Shown piece after piece: positions 24,372 to 36,212 of a stretch of 64,000 nucleotides of DNA (position 1 is the first letter of the stretch; each line of letters starts with the position of its first letter). Both the position numbers and the translations under genes were made by a program. Origin of the DNA: Argopecten irradians (lineage: Eukaryota > Mollusca > Bivalvia > Pectinida > Pectinidae). Location: positions 55,129,944 to 55,193,943 of the forward strand of contig NC_091134.1 in assembly GCF_041381155.1 (NCBI RefSeq), written 5' to 3'. The notes under the pieces are model-generated. The model was not told where the DNA came from and made no database searches. It worked only from the letters and a program-made list of their open reading frames with translations.

Positions 24372-26660
24372 ATGGCACATTCTATCGCCTCTCCCTGTTT
24401 GAGGACAATATGTTGTGTTCTCCCACTTGTCGTGTATGTAACCTGCGGAGTTATAGATGGTGACTTTTGGAGGTGTGGTAATGACACATATTGGGACTTT
24501 TCACACGTCCAGACCAGATTATCTTCATCTGTCATGAGCTGTGCATTATGGTGCGCGGCCGACACAGCTTGCATTGGACTTAATGTGTGTGCGTTAAATG
24601 GCGAACCGGTATTTAGTTGTACCACTTTCTCCGAGAATATTTCTGCAGTATTCTCATGTGATTCTCCTTTAATGAGCACGGTCAACAACTGTACAGTCTC
24701 CAAAAAGGTGAAACATTACTTTTATTCTTAATCTCTCTTTTTTAATTAAACTGGACCATGGTGTTATCAACATGTTTTATCTATATATATTATTTATCTT
24801 TGTATTTATTCCTGATGTTATACACATTTACTTTCACTTTGAATGTTCCAGGGCAACGACAATCTGACAAGTGATGGTTACGTTACAGGTATGTTTTACT
24901 GAAATCACCATTCTTATTATTGAACTGTCATCATTATCAATTAGTTTCAACATACTGTATAACATGTAATATTTGCATGTACTTTCTTGGTTTGGAGTTT
25001 AAATATTTCGTAAAATTATTTAAAAACATAATTTGTTGTTTTTATATTCAAGATCTCATAGCTACCATGAAAACAACAAGGTTTCTACACAACAAACATA
25101 TAATTAAATACAGTATTATATCAATAAAATTGAAAATGAAGTTTTGGAAATCTGGCATCTTTCAGCCTCCCGATCATTATGTTTCCAAATTATCACAATT
25201 ATTCTATAATTTATGATGTAATATACAAAATCATGTCCTTTTCTTCAGTGACGCAAGAATCGTGTTCATCAAGCTACGGGAAGGTTTTCGAAACAACACA
25301 CGACGGAGATATTTTATACGGAAATAAATCTGAGCTGATAGAAAAAGTCAGAAACGGCGTAGAAGTAAAAATACTTCTCTGGAATCTCAACTCAAAAGAT
25401 CAGTTATTCAGCATCAGTCACATCGAAGTGAACAACCAGGAAGTATGTGCTCAGTCGGTCTTCAGTACAGTCCAAGGCATATTCTTTAGCTACCAGATAC
25501 TGTTAATCTGCTCATCGGGGTATGTTCAAGAGCAGAGATGGATAGTAGGCTTGGGTTCGAAAGAACGTGATTTCACAGCTTTTGTAACCTCGACTTGGTT
25601 TGCAGGAGGAAAGTGCCGAACACCTGTTACCATGTTACACGACATTTCGTCTGCTCTTCATAGTGGTCAAGACTTCATGGTTCTTGTAGAAAACAGTCGT
25701 TTGCCATTGAATGTGTTGAACGATTTAGGAACTGATATAGTCGCCCAGTTTCCTTGGTCTGTCCCCTTGATACCTTCGGTAGCCAATAAGTACACTTCAA
25801 ATATCGATGGAGACTGTATATGGCAAAGTCACGTTTTGGATTTTTCCGGGTCTCACTACATAACGAATTGGAAAAGTGGAAACGGTGACCATATTTCAAC
25901 AGTCAAATCAAACGATCAGGTGACATGGATGTTAGATACTGACTGGATCCTCGTTTACGAAAACTCGGATTCCGGTAACACCTTATACGGTTCCCTATCT
26001 GACCTACGTCACTTCGTGGATAACGCTGGACACCGGGTCAGAATTGTTTTCAACACATTTTCCGCTGAAACTGATTCCCTTTATATTCAGAATGATATTA
26101 TTTCGGCTATTATAGAAAGTTTCACTGAACCACCCCATCTTTTGCATAGAGTCATCATTGTAGTCTCCACTACCGGCACAGTTCAAGAGTTCATTTATGG
26201 GCTTGTTAGTACGAATATCACACAGAACACTACAACCACAACAGGAACTAAATGGTATATAGACAAAATGGAATGGAGTGAACTGTTAAGCGTTCACAAA
26301 GGAGTTGTAGAGCTCAGTGTCGCCACCCTTCTTGAGGATGCAATGTACTCTGGAAAGGCCTTTCGAACTGTTTACTGTACTGCTAATGGGAACGTATCAT
26401 TGTCTGGCGTTAGTGTGACACTCCCAGTGTCAGGCTCCAAATGTATGACCTTAATTGTCAAGCAACATCTTTATTTTACAACACAGACAGGACAACTTGC
26501 TCCCTCTGTTCCTGTCGGTAACGTTTTCCTTCAGTTTCTTAGCAGCGGTTCTGTGAAGGTTAATATATATGATAATGATGCAAATGTACCTCGTTTCAGT
26601 CAGCATCTGAAGTCAGAATCTTTCCGCTGGTTTGTAGGTGATGTTTGGCAAAATGGTTAA
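24372..26660 (+). CDS. Secreted protein: signal peptide, PAN-like Cys-rich domain, duplicated module; 594 aa
   Basis: Exons 24372-24707, 24852-24888 and 25249-26660 join in phase. A hydrophobic signal peptide (residues 1 to about 26) is followed by a Cys-rich region with VMSCALWCAADTACIGLN, which resembles PAN/apple-like modules. The large last exon contains two related copies of an unrecognised module: GDILYGNKSEL with VKILLWNL, GYVQEQ and GLGS, then GNTLYGSLSDL with VRIVFN, GTVQEF and GLVS. Each has a T-x-W stretch and an A-x-x-SG near its end. A C-terminal region rich in beta-type residues follows, ending WFVGDVWQNG. N-glycosylation-type sequons are common (for example NITQNTT). Together this suggests an extracellular binding protein; ligand and function are unknown. 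The start follows GATAAAAC and is the first ATG of the frame. Confidence 0.75.
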
Positions 26661-26739
26661 AGTTTTATATTTATACGAAATAATATTTATATATAAATCT
26701 AAATAATAACATTTTTTTTTTCCAAAAAAATTTTTTTTT

Positions 26740-28110
26740 ATTCCATAGACATATAAATAACATTATGTCCTTTCACAGAAGGACTTGCACACAAGTTTCC
26801 ATATTTAAATAGATTATTCTAATCTTGAACACAAACTTTCACCGCTTTCACATTATTTACAGATATATTCATCATTTATTCATAATTACCTCTCAATCAT
26901 TCATATCCATTCAAAATAAATTGATATTTGTAATTTCAAACAATTAATTTACATTGTACTTTCTTTCTTTTTTTTACATTTTTAAATTTAACTTCTAATC
27001 AATCCATAATATTAGTTTTAAGGATTATGATGAACACAAAAAAGTATAAAATTGATATCAACAACAAGGGGAGCTAACTCTCACATATATACTTGAGTGA
27101 TAAAAGAGTAATTATAAATACATGTAGTTCTAACGTCACAGTTTTTGTAATAAACTTCGGTATTTTGAAACTCTCAATTCCTTTTTCCCATTTTGTTTGA
27201 TTTTTATGTATAATGACAGATTATCTTTAAGTAATTCTTTTAAAATTTGAAATGCTGATGTAGGAGAAAATAATTTGTTTTGGTATTTTTTTATATTCCT
27301 GATGTATATCGCATTTTTCAATGAATTATCAGTGCAGTCACCGAGCATCATTTTCTCCTCATCAATATTCCATGTCATATTTACAGTGTCAAAACTTTCA
27401 TTATTGTAAAGATTAGCATGTATTATGTCTAACAATTGTGTTGTGAATAAACAGTTAAAAAACAAATGGGTTAAAGTCTCATTTTCAGTATTACACATAT
27501 GACATAGTCCATCGGATCTTTTCTTTCCATCTGATTGACCTTCCCATCCCATATGTAGTCCCATATGATTTTGTTTATTTCCTGTACATACTTTTCAGGA
27601 ATGCCTCTTGCTTCTATCTCAAATCCTAATAAGGATATAATATAAGATTTGATGATTAGTGTTTTCCCTTTAAAAGTGAGATTTCTTGTTTTCCATACTT
27701 GTAGACAACTCTTAATCTTCTGGATTTTTTCTCTCCATATCTTATCGTTATTTATCACATGTCCGTGAAAGACGCCTAATGTTTTTACAGCAGTTTTTGA
27801 CCATTTTATTTTTTTGAATATCGGTTCTTTGTTTTTCCATGGTCCTAGGTAGATACCTTCTGTTTTATTATAATTTATTTTTGCACCTGATGCATCTTCA
27901 TATATCTTTAGTAGTTTAAATGTTTGTTCTATAGATTTTTCTGTTTTATTCATAAGCTGTGTATCGTCCGCAAACATATTTAATTTGGTTTCAATATTAT
28001 CTGATCCTGGTAGCTGTATTCCTTTTATTTCTTATCAGATCTGATAGCACATGCTAGTGGCTCTGCCTGTATAATATAGAGTAATGGTGCCATTGGGCAG
28101 CCTTGACGGG
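26740..28110 (-). pseudogene. 5'-truncated LINE (L1/Tx1-like) reverse transcriptase fragment
   Basis: Read on the - strand it begins with the RT motif RQGCPMAPLLY near 28110, then FADDTQL (27977), SGAKINYNKTEGIYLG and VKTLGVFHGH. After a frame change near 27550 comes a zinc-knuckle tail CHMCNTENETLTHLFFNC typical of the zf-RVT region. The stretch normally lying between these parts is missing, so an internal deletion is likely. Stops and frame changes show it is dead. An A-rich stretch at 26707-26745 may be its 3' tail. It lies just downstream of the secreted-protein gene in the opposite direction. Confidence 0.8.
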
Positions 28111-28286
28111 TATATTATAACATTAACAAATATATCGTTATCTTTTTATGTTTACATGAATAGTAAATTGATAAAGGGGGAGTTACTCCATCTGCCCTCT
28201 TGTCGTATTTATTAATTTATTATGTTAGTCTGCAAAAGAATTACGGAAGATAACTCTGTCAACCTTATGTAAAAATGCATACATGT

Positions 28287-28502
28287 ATCATTTGTGATAT
28301 TTATATTATGTCATATTTGTGATATTTATATTATGTCATATTTGTGATATTTATATTATGTCATATTTGTGATATTTATATTATGTCATATTTGTGATAT
28401 TTATATTATGTCATATTTGTGATATTTATATTATGTCATATTTGTGATATTTATATTATGTCATATTTGTGATATTTATATTATGTCATATTTGTGATAT
28501 TA
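28287..28502. repeat. 25-bp tandem repeat, about 8.6 copies
   Basis: Unit CATATTTGTGATATTTATAT followed by TATGT, nearly perfect throughout, which suggests recent expansion or very efficient homogenisation. Non-coding. Confidence 0.95.
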
Positions 28503-29240
28503 ATTAATCAATCGATTTATTTTCTAACTTCAAAGGAGATGTGAAGTGTGTATTTAAAGTTGCTGTACATGTATAACCCTTAATTAAAAAATACACATAG
28601 ATGGATCAGCTCGGTAGAACGTGCGTGTCATTTGCACTGAAAAAGTAAATTGAAGGGAAGTGACTCTGACCGATCATAATTTGCTGACCGTACTGCGTCT
28701 ATTCGATCCCAGATCTGGTCAGTTTGGCAAAATAAAGATGTTTCAATTTTAAAACTGCTCACATTGCTTGGTGCCAAGATGAAATGTACAGAATTTATTT
28801 TGTTATATCATCTTTTAAAAATACAGTTCCCTTTTACGGTACCCTATTTTGTAACGTCAGAAGAACATTGTCAAGAATTAGAAACTAATTTATCGATATC
28901 CATTACTTAATGGACTTACTAAATCTAAACGACATTGACTGTGCTTCAGGTTGTCGGTCTGGGTCTCCGTTAATATCTATACGATTCTATCTGTAACGTG
29001 TTTTTATTTTTGATTAGTTCATGTCTATTGTTTTGTTTTTACTTTGAGTACATTTTGGCACGCCATGGTAGTGAACTTTTAAACAAGGTAACACTGAAGC
29101 GATGACATATTAGGAAACCATTATCTTATATTCCACGAACATAAGTAAAAGTTTATTGATCATCCTGTGACCTGGACGAATACAGAAAGAGAAAACATGC
29201 TGGAATCGAAACCGATTACTACGGTGGCTGATTTGTACCA
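28503..29240. other. Spacer with a possible degenerate tRNA-like sequence
   Basis: CAGCTCGGTAGAACG near 28607 resembles box A and TATTCGATCCC near 28700 resembles box B on the + strand, but they are about 80 bases apart with no tRNA fold between. It could be a decayed SINE. Nothing else supported. Confidence 0.3.
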
Positions 29241-29411
29241 CTTCGTCTTTTCGTCTTTTCCCCCCGAAAAGAAGGCGAAAATCAAATATCTTAATTCTTG
29301 CATTTTCGTCTTTTCAGGTCGAAAAGACGAAACAAATTAACAAACTTTAATTTCGTCTTTTCGACCGAAATGACGAAAGGACAAAAACTTTAAACACGAA
29401 AAAACGAAACT
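29241..29411. repeat. Cluster of TTTCGTCTTTTCG inverted motifs
   Basis: CTTCGTCTTTTC, TTTTCGTCTTTTCAGG, GTCGAAAAGACGAAAC, TTTCGTCTTTTCGACC and CGAAAAAACGAAAC occur in alternating orientation, so several hairpins can form. It looks like a foldback element built from one short motif. Confidence 0.7.
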
Positions 29412-29677
29412 GATGCACGTGACTACGACTACATACCTTTCCAGCGAGGTGTTGATTAACTTACCGGACAGGTGCAGAATTGTCACGCGGTTTATGACAG
29501 GTTCATATTCGGACATTTGTGATATTATTTATTTGTTTTAATCTATTCGAACATACTTAATTTTCTAAGTTTAGAAGTAAATTACAAAGATTCATTTTAA
29601 ATATTTTAGCCGTTTCTTTATAGTGATATATCGTTACACATAAAATATGAGAAAAGCTGATATATTGATCCAAAATC

Positions 29678-29869
29678 CTAAATAGGTTTGGAAGATGATA
29701 AACACTTTGAAAGTTTTCCTAATTCCATTTCCTGATCTTTGCGCCTTGTAGTATATGTCCGAGAGTCTACTGACCTACTGCGGGTATCCACAATTAAGGC
29801 TGCTTTTGTCTGCCTCTTCAAGAGTTTACTTTCTCTGTCTAATACCTCGGAGTTTTCCCAGTTGATCAC
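29678..29869 (-). pseudogene. Short retroelement-like C-terminal remnant (tentative)
   Basis: The - strand frame has INWENSEVLDRESKLLKRQT. It resembles, from memory, the tail that follows GIY-YIG or RT domains in some Penelope-like elements (W-x-x-S-x-V-x-DRES with a basic stretch). No other part of such an element is visible nearby. Low confidence; it could be chance. Confidence 0.25.
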
Positions 29870-30137
29870 ACAGTTTTTTTCTGTGTTTCGTGATATAACA
29901 ACCGCTTTTTAGACTCCAGTGCGTTTTTACTATATATTGACACCGTGTTTAACGACCACCTGTCTATTTTTTTCATTTTTCAAATGAGACCAACATTTGT
30001 GTATTTTTTATTTATCTAATAAAGTTACAGTAGACTACCACCACAGAAGAGTCTGACGACCCAATGTTAAAACTACGTTATGAATACCCAACACTAGTCA
30101 CATAAAAGAACAATAGTATGACACATTTTGCCAATTA

Positions 30138-31088
30138 TATATAAATATATTTTGTCTTGTGAAAATCTGAAATCCTCATTGTATGGGCCTCAAGAGGCAA
30201 AGCACTACACTAATACACGTATCTACATCAACTTTACAAACGTGGACTGCTAATCGGATTTTTCTGGTGAGTTTAACTCAATAATTGCCGTTGAATATTG
30301 GCAGCTCAAAAGTAATATATACACAGAATGTCACATATTTCTCATTGATATGTTACAAATTCAAATTTTATTATTTGTTTACTTCGTTATATCTTATTAA
30401 GCACTGTAATTTTGACAACAAAAGTGTTTGTGTTTTAACACGCGCTTTTAAGGCAATTGACATTTAGTTGCTTTAGTAATCACAACAACAAAATGAAAGT
30501 TTTACCGGCATGTGTTCTAAACATTCATACTCAACCCATCTCGTCTTAGATGTTTTAATTTTGCTCGCCAAGGCTCACACAAATAGACACATCTAAGGCT
30601 CGTTTTATAAAATATCAAATGGAATGAGCACTCATTTAAGACCCAATATATGTTATTGTATATCTGATAATTATTCAACAGTTTCTCACTATTTTTTTCA
30701 AAGAGACAATTTCATTATTACATCAATGTCGTCCCTACTACATGCATTGCTTTTTTAAATTACTTTTATAGTTCGAAATTCATACCACTAATTAAAATTA
30801 ACGGTTTATTTTTTTTCTTTCTCCAGGCAATACAGTTTTGCTAGCTTGATAACGCAGAAAGTATGAATCGTTTCTAAGAAACAGTCCCTAGGACAGCTTT
30901 CCCAGGTCAACAACTGTGCATCATGTTGTCATCTTGGGTCTCAGTTTGTAAACTGGTTTTATTATGATGCAGCAAAGGTTTGGAGTACAATGTACTTGAG
31001 CGACAGTAAGGAGACCGTTCGCCATCTGGACGGGACTGGAGAAGTTAGGACAATACATACATATCATCACCATGGACATGTAAAATAA
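30138..31088 (+). other. Locus A: short first exon plus PAN-like last exon
   Basis: A TATATAAAT near 30138 precedes a possible first exon ending at donor GTGAGT (30267). A pyrimidine tract and CTCCAG give an acceptor with the second exon starting at 30827. From 30906 a frame reads VNNCASCCHLGSQFVNWFYY and DAAKVWSTMYL, ending in a His-rich tail at TAA 31086-31088, with AATAAA overlapping the stop. The frame is open from about 30862 but has no upstream ATG in this exon, and exon 1 supplies none that is clear. The CAS-C and NWFYYDAAKVW spacing recalls PAN/apple domains. It is related to the last exons at 35198 and 43717. It may be a decaying paralogue or a non-coding transcript. Confidence 0.45.
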
Positions 31089-32589
31089 ACATTGATATAT
31101 ATTCTCCTTTGGTAGATTATTCTCGATTCATTCGTAGGTAGACAATATCACCAGCAGACTGATGAGACAAATCAACGTTTGGGCAAACTTGTAATGTCAA
31201 AAGGAATGTATATAATCCTTATTTAATTTCTTTTCAAGAATGGGCATTGATAAAAGAACCATATTTTTGAGAAACCTGAAAATTGAAAGAGGTGTTTAAT
31301 CATGTTCGAAAATTCCTTGAAAAACAGTTTATAAAAGATGAATGAATATTTTATTTTACAAATTTAACGTTTACTGTTGGATGAGAAAATATAATCTTAC
31401 TACACATGAAACCGATATTAAATATCATCAGTAATCAGTTCATTGTTGTTGTTTGTAATACATCTTGAGACTTTCAATATATCAATCAAACGGTATTTAT
31501 TACATCTATTTTTACAAATACCAACATATTTCACTTTTCTTCCGCAAATTTTAAAAGAAATCAAGTGGAGTTCAAACGGTCATTTTTTGGACATATTCTT
31601 TCTATTGTCAAATTGGAACAAGACTGGTGTATTATCAAACTCCATCGTGTGAACACTCCGTATCAAGAGTTTCCGTAAAGAGTCTTAATGTCCATTAAAT
31701 TCGATGTGCTAATCGCATTAAAGACCTTTTGGTTTCAGCATCTTCACCGTAATAATAATGTCATTGCTTTCAAATTGTAATGAAAAACATATTTTTTTTT
31801 GTGTACAGCAATAGTAAGTTGGATATGTCATTTTAATACGAAATATATGGCAATGGATCGTGATTTTGGGAAGAATTTTGCAAACATAACTAGATGGATA
31901 GATACCAACAGTAATTGTGGATGTTATAAAAACATGTAGTTATTGATATGTAACCCTCCATTGTTTTATTTCGAAATGATCTCAGAAAAAAATCTTTATT
32001 TAACGTCAGAGCGTTTTCACCTAAACTAAATGTACTGGTAAACAAAAGAAATACAATATCTCCCCATCGGTGTTGGCCATGTGAAGACCAATGTAGCACC
32101 TTTCATTGTCTTTTTTATTCGGTAGAAAAGCATGCATTGGTATCGTTGACGTAAGACTATGAAAATAGAATCAGTGGTAATTTCCAAACACGTCATGTTA
32201 TATACATAATATATGGGAATACCTATCTATGATCTTTTCAAGACAGACCCCAAACCAGGAGGCACGATGCCAGACTAACTACCTACCTGTATAACATTTG
32301 TCTACGTGCACACAGAAAATAGCCTAACTACTGTGGCGCTGAACAATAACATTATGCTGAACAATGAGGAAGGTATAATGAACACATTAAACATTAGCTG
32401 TCATCTCCAGTAGAACTTAATATCTTCAATCGATTTCGGAATCGGTGTAGGTAAACCGAGTTTCGATTCCGATAATGTCCTGACCTAAATCCCGTACTTT
32501 AGTCTAATTTTCACTAAATGCTTCAGTTTATTATTCGTTAAATTACACGTATAAACTGAAAATAATTCATGAGATGGTCAAAGGGTAAA
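31089..32589. other. Intergenic spacer
   Basis: AT-rich. Short frames at 31443-31652 (+) and 31890-32099 (-) match nothing I recognise. Confidence 0.4.
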
Positions 32590-32925
32590 TATAACGACAG
32601 TGATAGTAACCCCTGACATATCGAGGGGAAATAACGACAGTGATAGTAACACCTGATATATCGAGGGGATATAACGACAGTGATAGTAACCACTGACATA
32701 TCGAGGGGATATAACGACAGTGATAGTAACATCTGAAATATCGAGGGTATATAACGACAGTGACAGTAACCCCTGACATATCGAGGGGATATAACGACAG
32801 TGATAGTAACATCTGAAATATCGAGGGTATATAACGACAGTGATAGTAACCCCTGACATATCTAGGGTATATAACGACAGTGACAGTAACCGCTGACATA
32901 TCGAGGGAATATAATGAAAGTGGTA
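32590..32925. repeat. 40-bp tandem array, about 8 copies, MITE-end sequence
   Basis: The unit contains ATAACGACAGTGATAGTAAC then CCCTGACATATCGAGGGG, with an exact 40-base period. Its reverse complement (CTCGATATGTCAGGGGTTAC and on to TATATCC) matches the TIR of the MITE at 57.3 kb and more loosely the one at 2.8 kb. The frames read across it on the - strand are artefacts of periodicity. Confidence 0.9.
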
Positions 32926-32970
32926 GTAAGCTATGGATATCGCATAATTATATGAAGGCTGAATTAAATG

Positions 32971-33106
32971 ACATTTTACTTAATGTGTTGGTATTCTATT
33001 TAGGTTACTGGAAGCACATCAACATACACCTAAATAAATGACACCTGGGTGTTTGTTGAAATGCTTTGAGTAACAATAGAATAACAACACATTAAGTGAA
33101 TGGTAT
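32971..33106. repeat. 136-bp foldback
   Basis: ACTTAATGTGTTGGTATTCT on the left pairs with AGAATAACAACACATTAAGT on the right (33077-33096). Pairing continues inward through GGTTACT/AGTAAC and GCACATCAACA/TGTTGAAATGC. MITE-like. Confidence 0.75.
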
Positions 33107-34082
33107 TTCCATATGGTAGATTAAGGGACAAATATATACATGTAAGTCATAGTGGTTGTCTAGTTTTTGACCATACTTGTACATTGTGAATTTTCATTGT
33201 GATCACATGGCTGAAGCATACATACCCAATAAAATAGTATGACAGACTTTGTTTGATAGGATGTACTGAACAATACTCTACTACTGATATATCTACCATG
33301 CAGTTCTGTGAAGTCTTAAAGCGAAAGTGAAACATTACGTTACTGTGCTCCACAGTATACCAGGAATTGATGGAAATCCATATACAATCAGGTCGCCGAC
33401 AGATCATGAAGTTCTACTGGCATGTTTCCAAATAAATTGTTTTAGTGAATATGGTGTGTAACTATCGACGCTTGTTTGTTTGATGGACAAAAACATGTCT
33501 TGTAAACACCCAACCACATTCACGTTTGATGGAGGCAAACATGTCTTCACCAATCAACCCCACTCACTTTTTTACAAAGAATTTGTTCATGTCGTTTATC
33601 AGTGTTTTTACATTTACAATGCAATAATGATATCCATTCATTGAATTCCCTGTTCGTGCCAAATTGAAAATCATATGAATAGAAGGAAGTTGTGATATAC
33701 AATTTACAAAACAAGAGTAAAGTAACTCTTCATAAGGCAAATAACTAGTATCCATGGTACCGGTGAAGCTATTAGTAAATATATATAATGTGAAGAAATC
33801 CATTTGTATACGTTGTTCTCATTTGTTTCTAATGTTGATCGTTTATTGTCAATATATAAATATTAATCAAGTTATATCATTATACCTTTTTAATGTGAAA
33901 AATATGAGGAATAAAGAAAGAAATTATGTATGTTAATGCATTCCATGCATGGCAATAGATGTTGTATTAATTCTGTAGATGGTATTTATAATCGAAAGGT
34001 ATTTTGTTTTCGTCCCATCTCGACATGCTACGCAACTGCCAATCGTTAGTAAACTTTTAGCATATGTTTCAGATAAGGCGAC
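33107..34082. other. Intergenic spacer
   Basis: AT-rich. CGAAAGTGAAAC near 33321 resembles an ISRE (IRF-binding) motif but has no gene next to it. No exon supported. Confidence 0.4.
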
Positions 34083-34206
34083 CACGTGATCTTTACGCCT
34101 TCCTTTATATATCAGAGGCAGGCAAAACTGTATTATAGCCTATTAGTCCAAGTATACGTATCAGCACAGTACATCATCCTTCGTGTTTTTTCAGATTATT
34201 CTGCCG
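34083..34206 (+). promoter_or_regulatory. Locus B promoter and first exon (CACGTG, TATA box, donor)
   Basis: CACGTG at 34083-34088, TATATAT at 34106-34112 (17 bases between) and a strong donor GTAAGT at 34207. The inferred first exon, about 34135-34206, has no ATG-led frame of note, so it looks like 5' UTR. Confidence 0.5.
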
Positions 34207-35197
34207 GTAAGTTAGCTTTTAATATTTTTGTTAAAATCATGCTGCTTTATTTAGCATCTTTATTTTCTTTGTAACATCCTCGTATGATAATGATACAAAA
34301 ACACTACATAATTAATGTCAGTTTTTCAAGCATCAAATTTTATTGACAAAGATGTTACATGTCAATTTGATTAAACAACTGGCAAAGCCTATGTAATAAT
34401 GATTATGCTTTGACAGTTTTGTTTTGTATGTATATAAAATCAATTCGTCAATTTTTTAATTTGTTACCAACAATTACTCTGCAATAATTAATCACGGAAC
34501 TAAATAAACCATTCTCTTTGGTTGCCTAAAAAATGTTCATTTCACTGTAAATAAACTGTTATGTGATGGATCAATTTAAATTGTATTTCCCCTTATAGAT
34601 ATTTCGTCATTTTTCCGTGAATGATAGGACTACGAAACGTTTAAGGGTTCTCATTTAAATTTAAATTAATAATTATATTCATTATTTTTCGAACGTTACC
34701 GTATAAAAATAACCTATATTTTCCATTCCATAGCGATTGTGTAAATAGTCTATCGTGACCCTTTTACTTAAATACGTGGTATTGGTCAGTTGTGTCGTGC
34801 CCTGCTCCTGTACTCTTAAGTGTGAGGTAGAATGACATTGAACAGCAAATCAAATGAACGTACTTTTCATACATAGTGTTGACATTTCTTTTAAAAGATA
34901 AAAGATATTTTCAAATACTTGCGTTTGGTAAATAATTTATGGTATCTATATTGTTCTTCCTTTCATCATGGATTCGTGAAGAAGATTATGATGAAGATAA
35001 TATATCATTACTTTTTGAAATGCATATGTTGCATTGTAAAAGAAACGTCGAAATAAACATTTTTTCTGAAGATGAAAATAATGTTATAACTTAATATATT
35101 ATTCTGAAATAAATGTACTTGTATTATTGTCTTAAACTATTCATCATTTATATATATATAGTGATCTCTAAAATACATTTTTTCGTTTGCTTTTCAG

Positions 35198-35442
35198 CCA
35201 ATATGGATAGTTTGCAATAAAACCTTACACATTTTTTTCTCTGGTTAACGACTGTGCGTCGGGTTGTTGACTTAAGCCTCAGTTATAAAACTGATTTCAA
35301 CATGATGCAGCAAAAGATTGGAGTTAAATCCCTTTTCGTGGACAGGGATCATGTTTTGGACAAAGGAAATATTTATAATCACAATCAAACACGTGATTCC
35401 ACAAACAATAATTTAATGTTAAAGTACAGCAACTTTAATCGA
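35198..35442 (+). pseudogene. Locus B last exon, decayed PAN-like paralogue
   Basis: It follows the acceptor TTGCTTTTCAG. GTTAACGACTGTGCGTCGGG and TTCAACATGATGCAGCAAAAG align with the last exons of loci A and C. In the frame equivalent to locus A it reads VNDCASGC and then meets stops, with more stops after, so that frame is dead. A 63-codon frame at 35254-35445 is in another phase and probably accidental. Confidence 0.45.
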
Positions 35443-35445
35443 TGA

Positions 35446-36212
35446 CAAAACTCCGAACTGTTATCTTCTGGATGTGAATAGGAAAAAAATCAAGATACTG
35501 GAATACAGAATGCCATATTATAACAGAAACATTAGACAACATACCAAATATACTCCAGATTCTAGGAAATCTCACAACAAAAGACCACTGGAATGGTGAA
35601 GCGAAGTAACCATGTCCATTATACCTATGGTTGATACATCTAAAACCGACTGTTACAGCATTTGTACTGATTGTTCGTGGAGTCCTCAACAAAAACATAT
35701 CATCTATTTTTTTAGAAATGACGATTCCGAATGAACAACTGATTAATTATGTTTAAAAATACGTTCAGGACAACGTTGAGTAAATCTCAACAGACATCAG
35801 TCTGATTTTATAATGTTATATACAGTTATTTGCCGATTCCTCTGGTCATAACATAATTTAATAAAAGATTAAAAAATTAATATATTGAAATTAAAAACGA
35901 AATACTCCAAATTAATTGGTTGTTTGAGTTTTTATCTTGATGGTGATAATATTACACGACATGCACAAAAAGAGCCATATTATAACATACTAATCGGTCA
36001 TGCTACTCCACAAGGACCCGTAATATAATAAATAAGGTTGTAGTTTACAATACGCTGATGTGGTTTTGCCAATAATGTAAAAGCATTCATTATCTATAAA
36101 ACAAGCTAATTCATATAAATATTGATTAAATGTGCGTATTGATCAAAAATCAGTTTGGTTAGAAAATTAGACATGATATGGTAGGTAATATAATTCATAA
36201 AAAGATTAATAC
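35446..36212. other. Intergenic spacer
   Basis: AT-rich. An 87-codon - strand frame at 35435-35698 has no recognised similarity. Nothing else supported. Confidence 0.4.

Noticed and set aside
32538-32899. Overlapping - strand frames of 64-110 codons
   Set aside because: They are read-through of the 40-bp tandem unit in different phases, with repeating peptides, not a protein gene.
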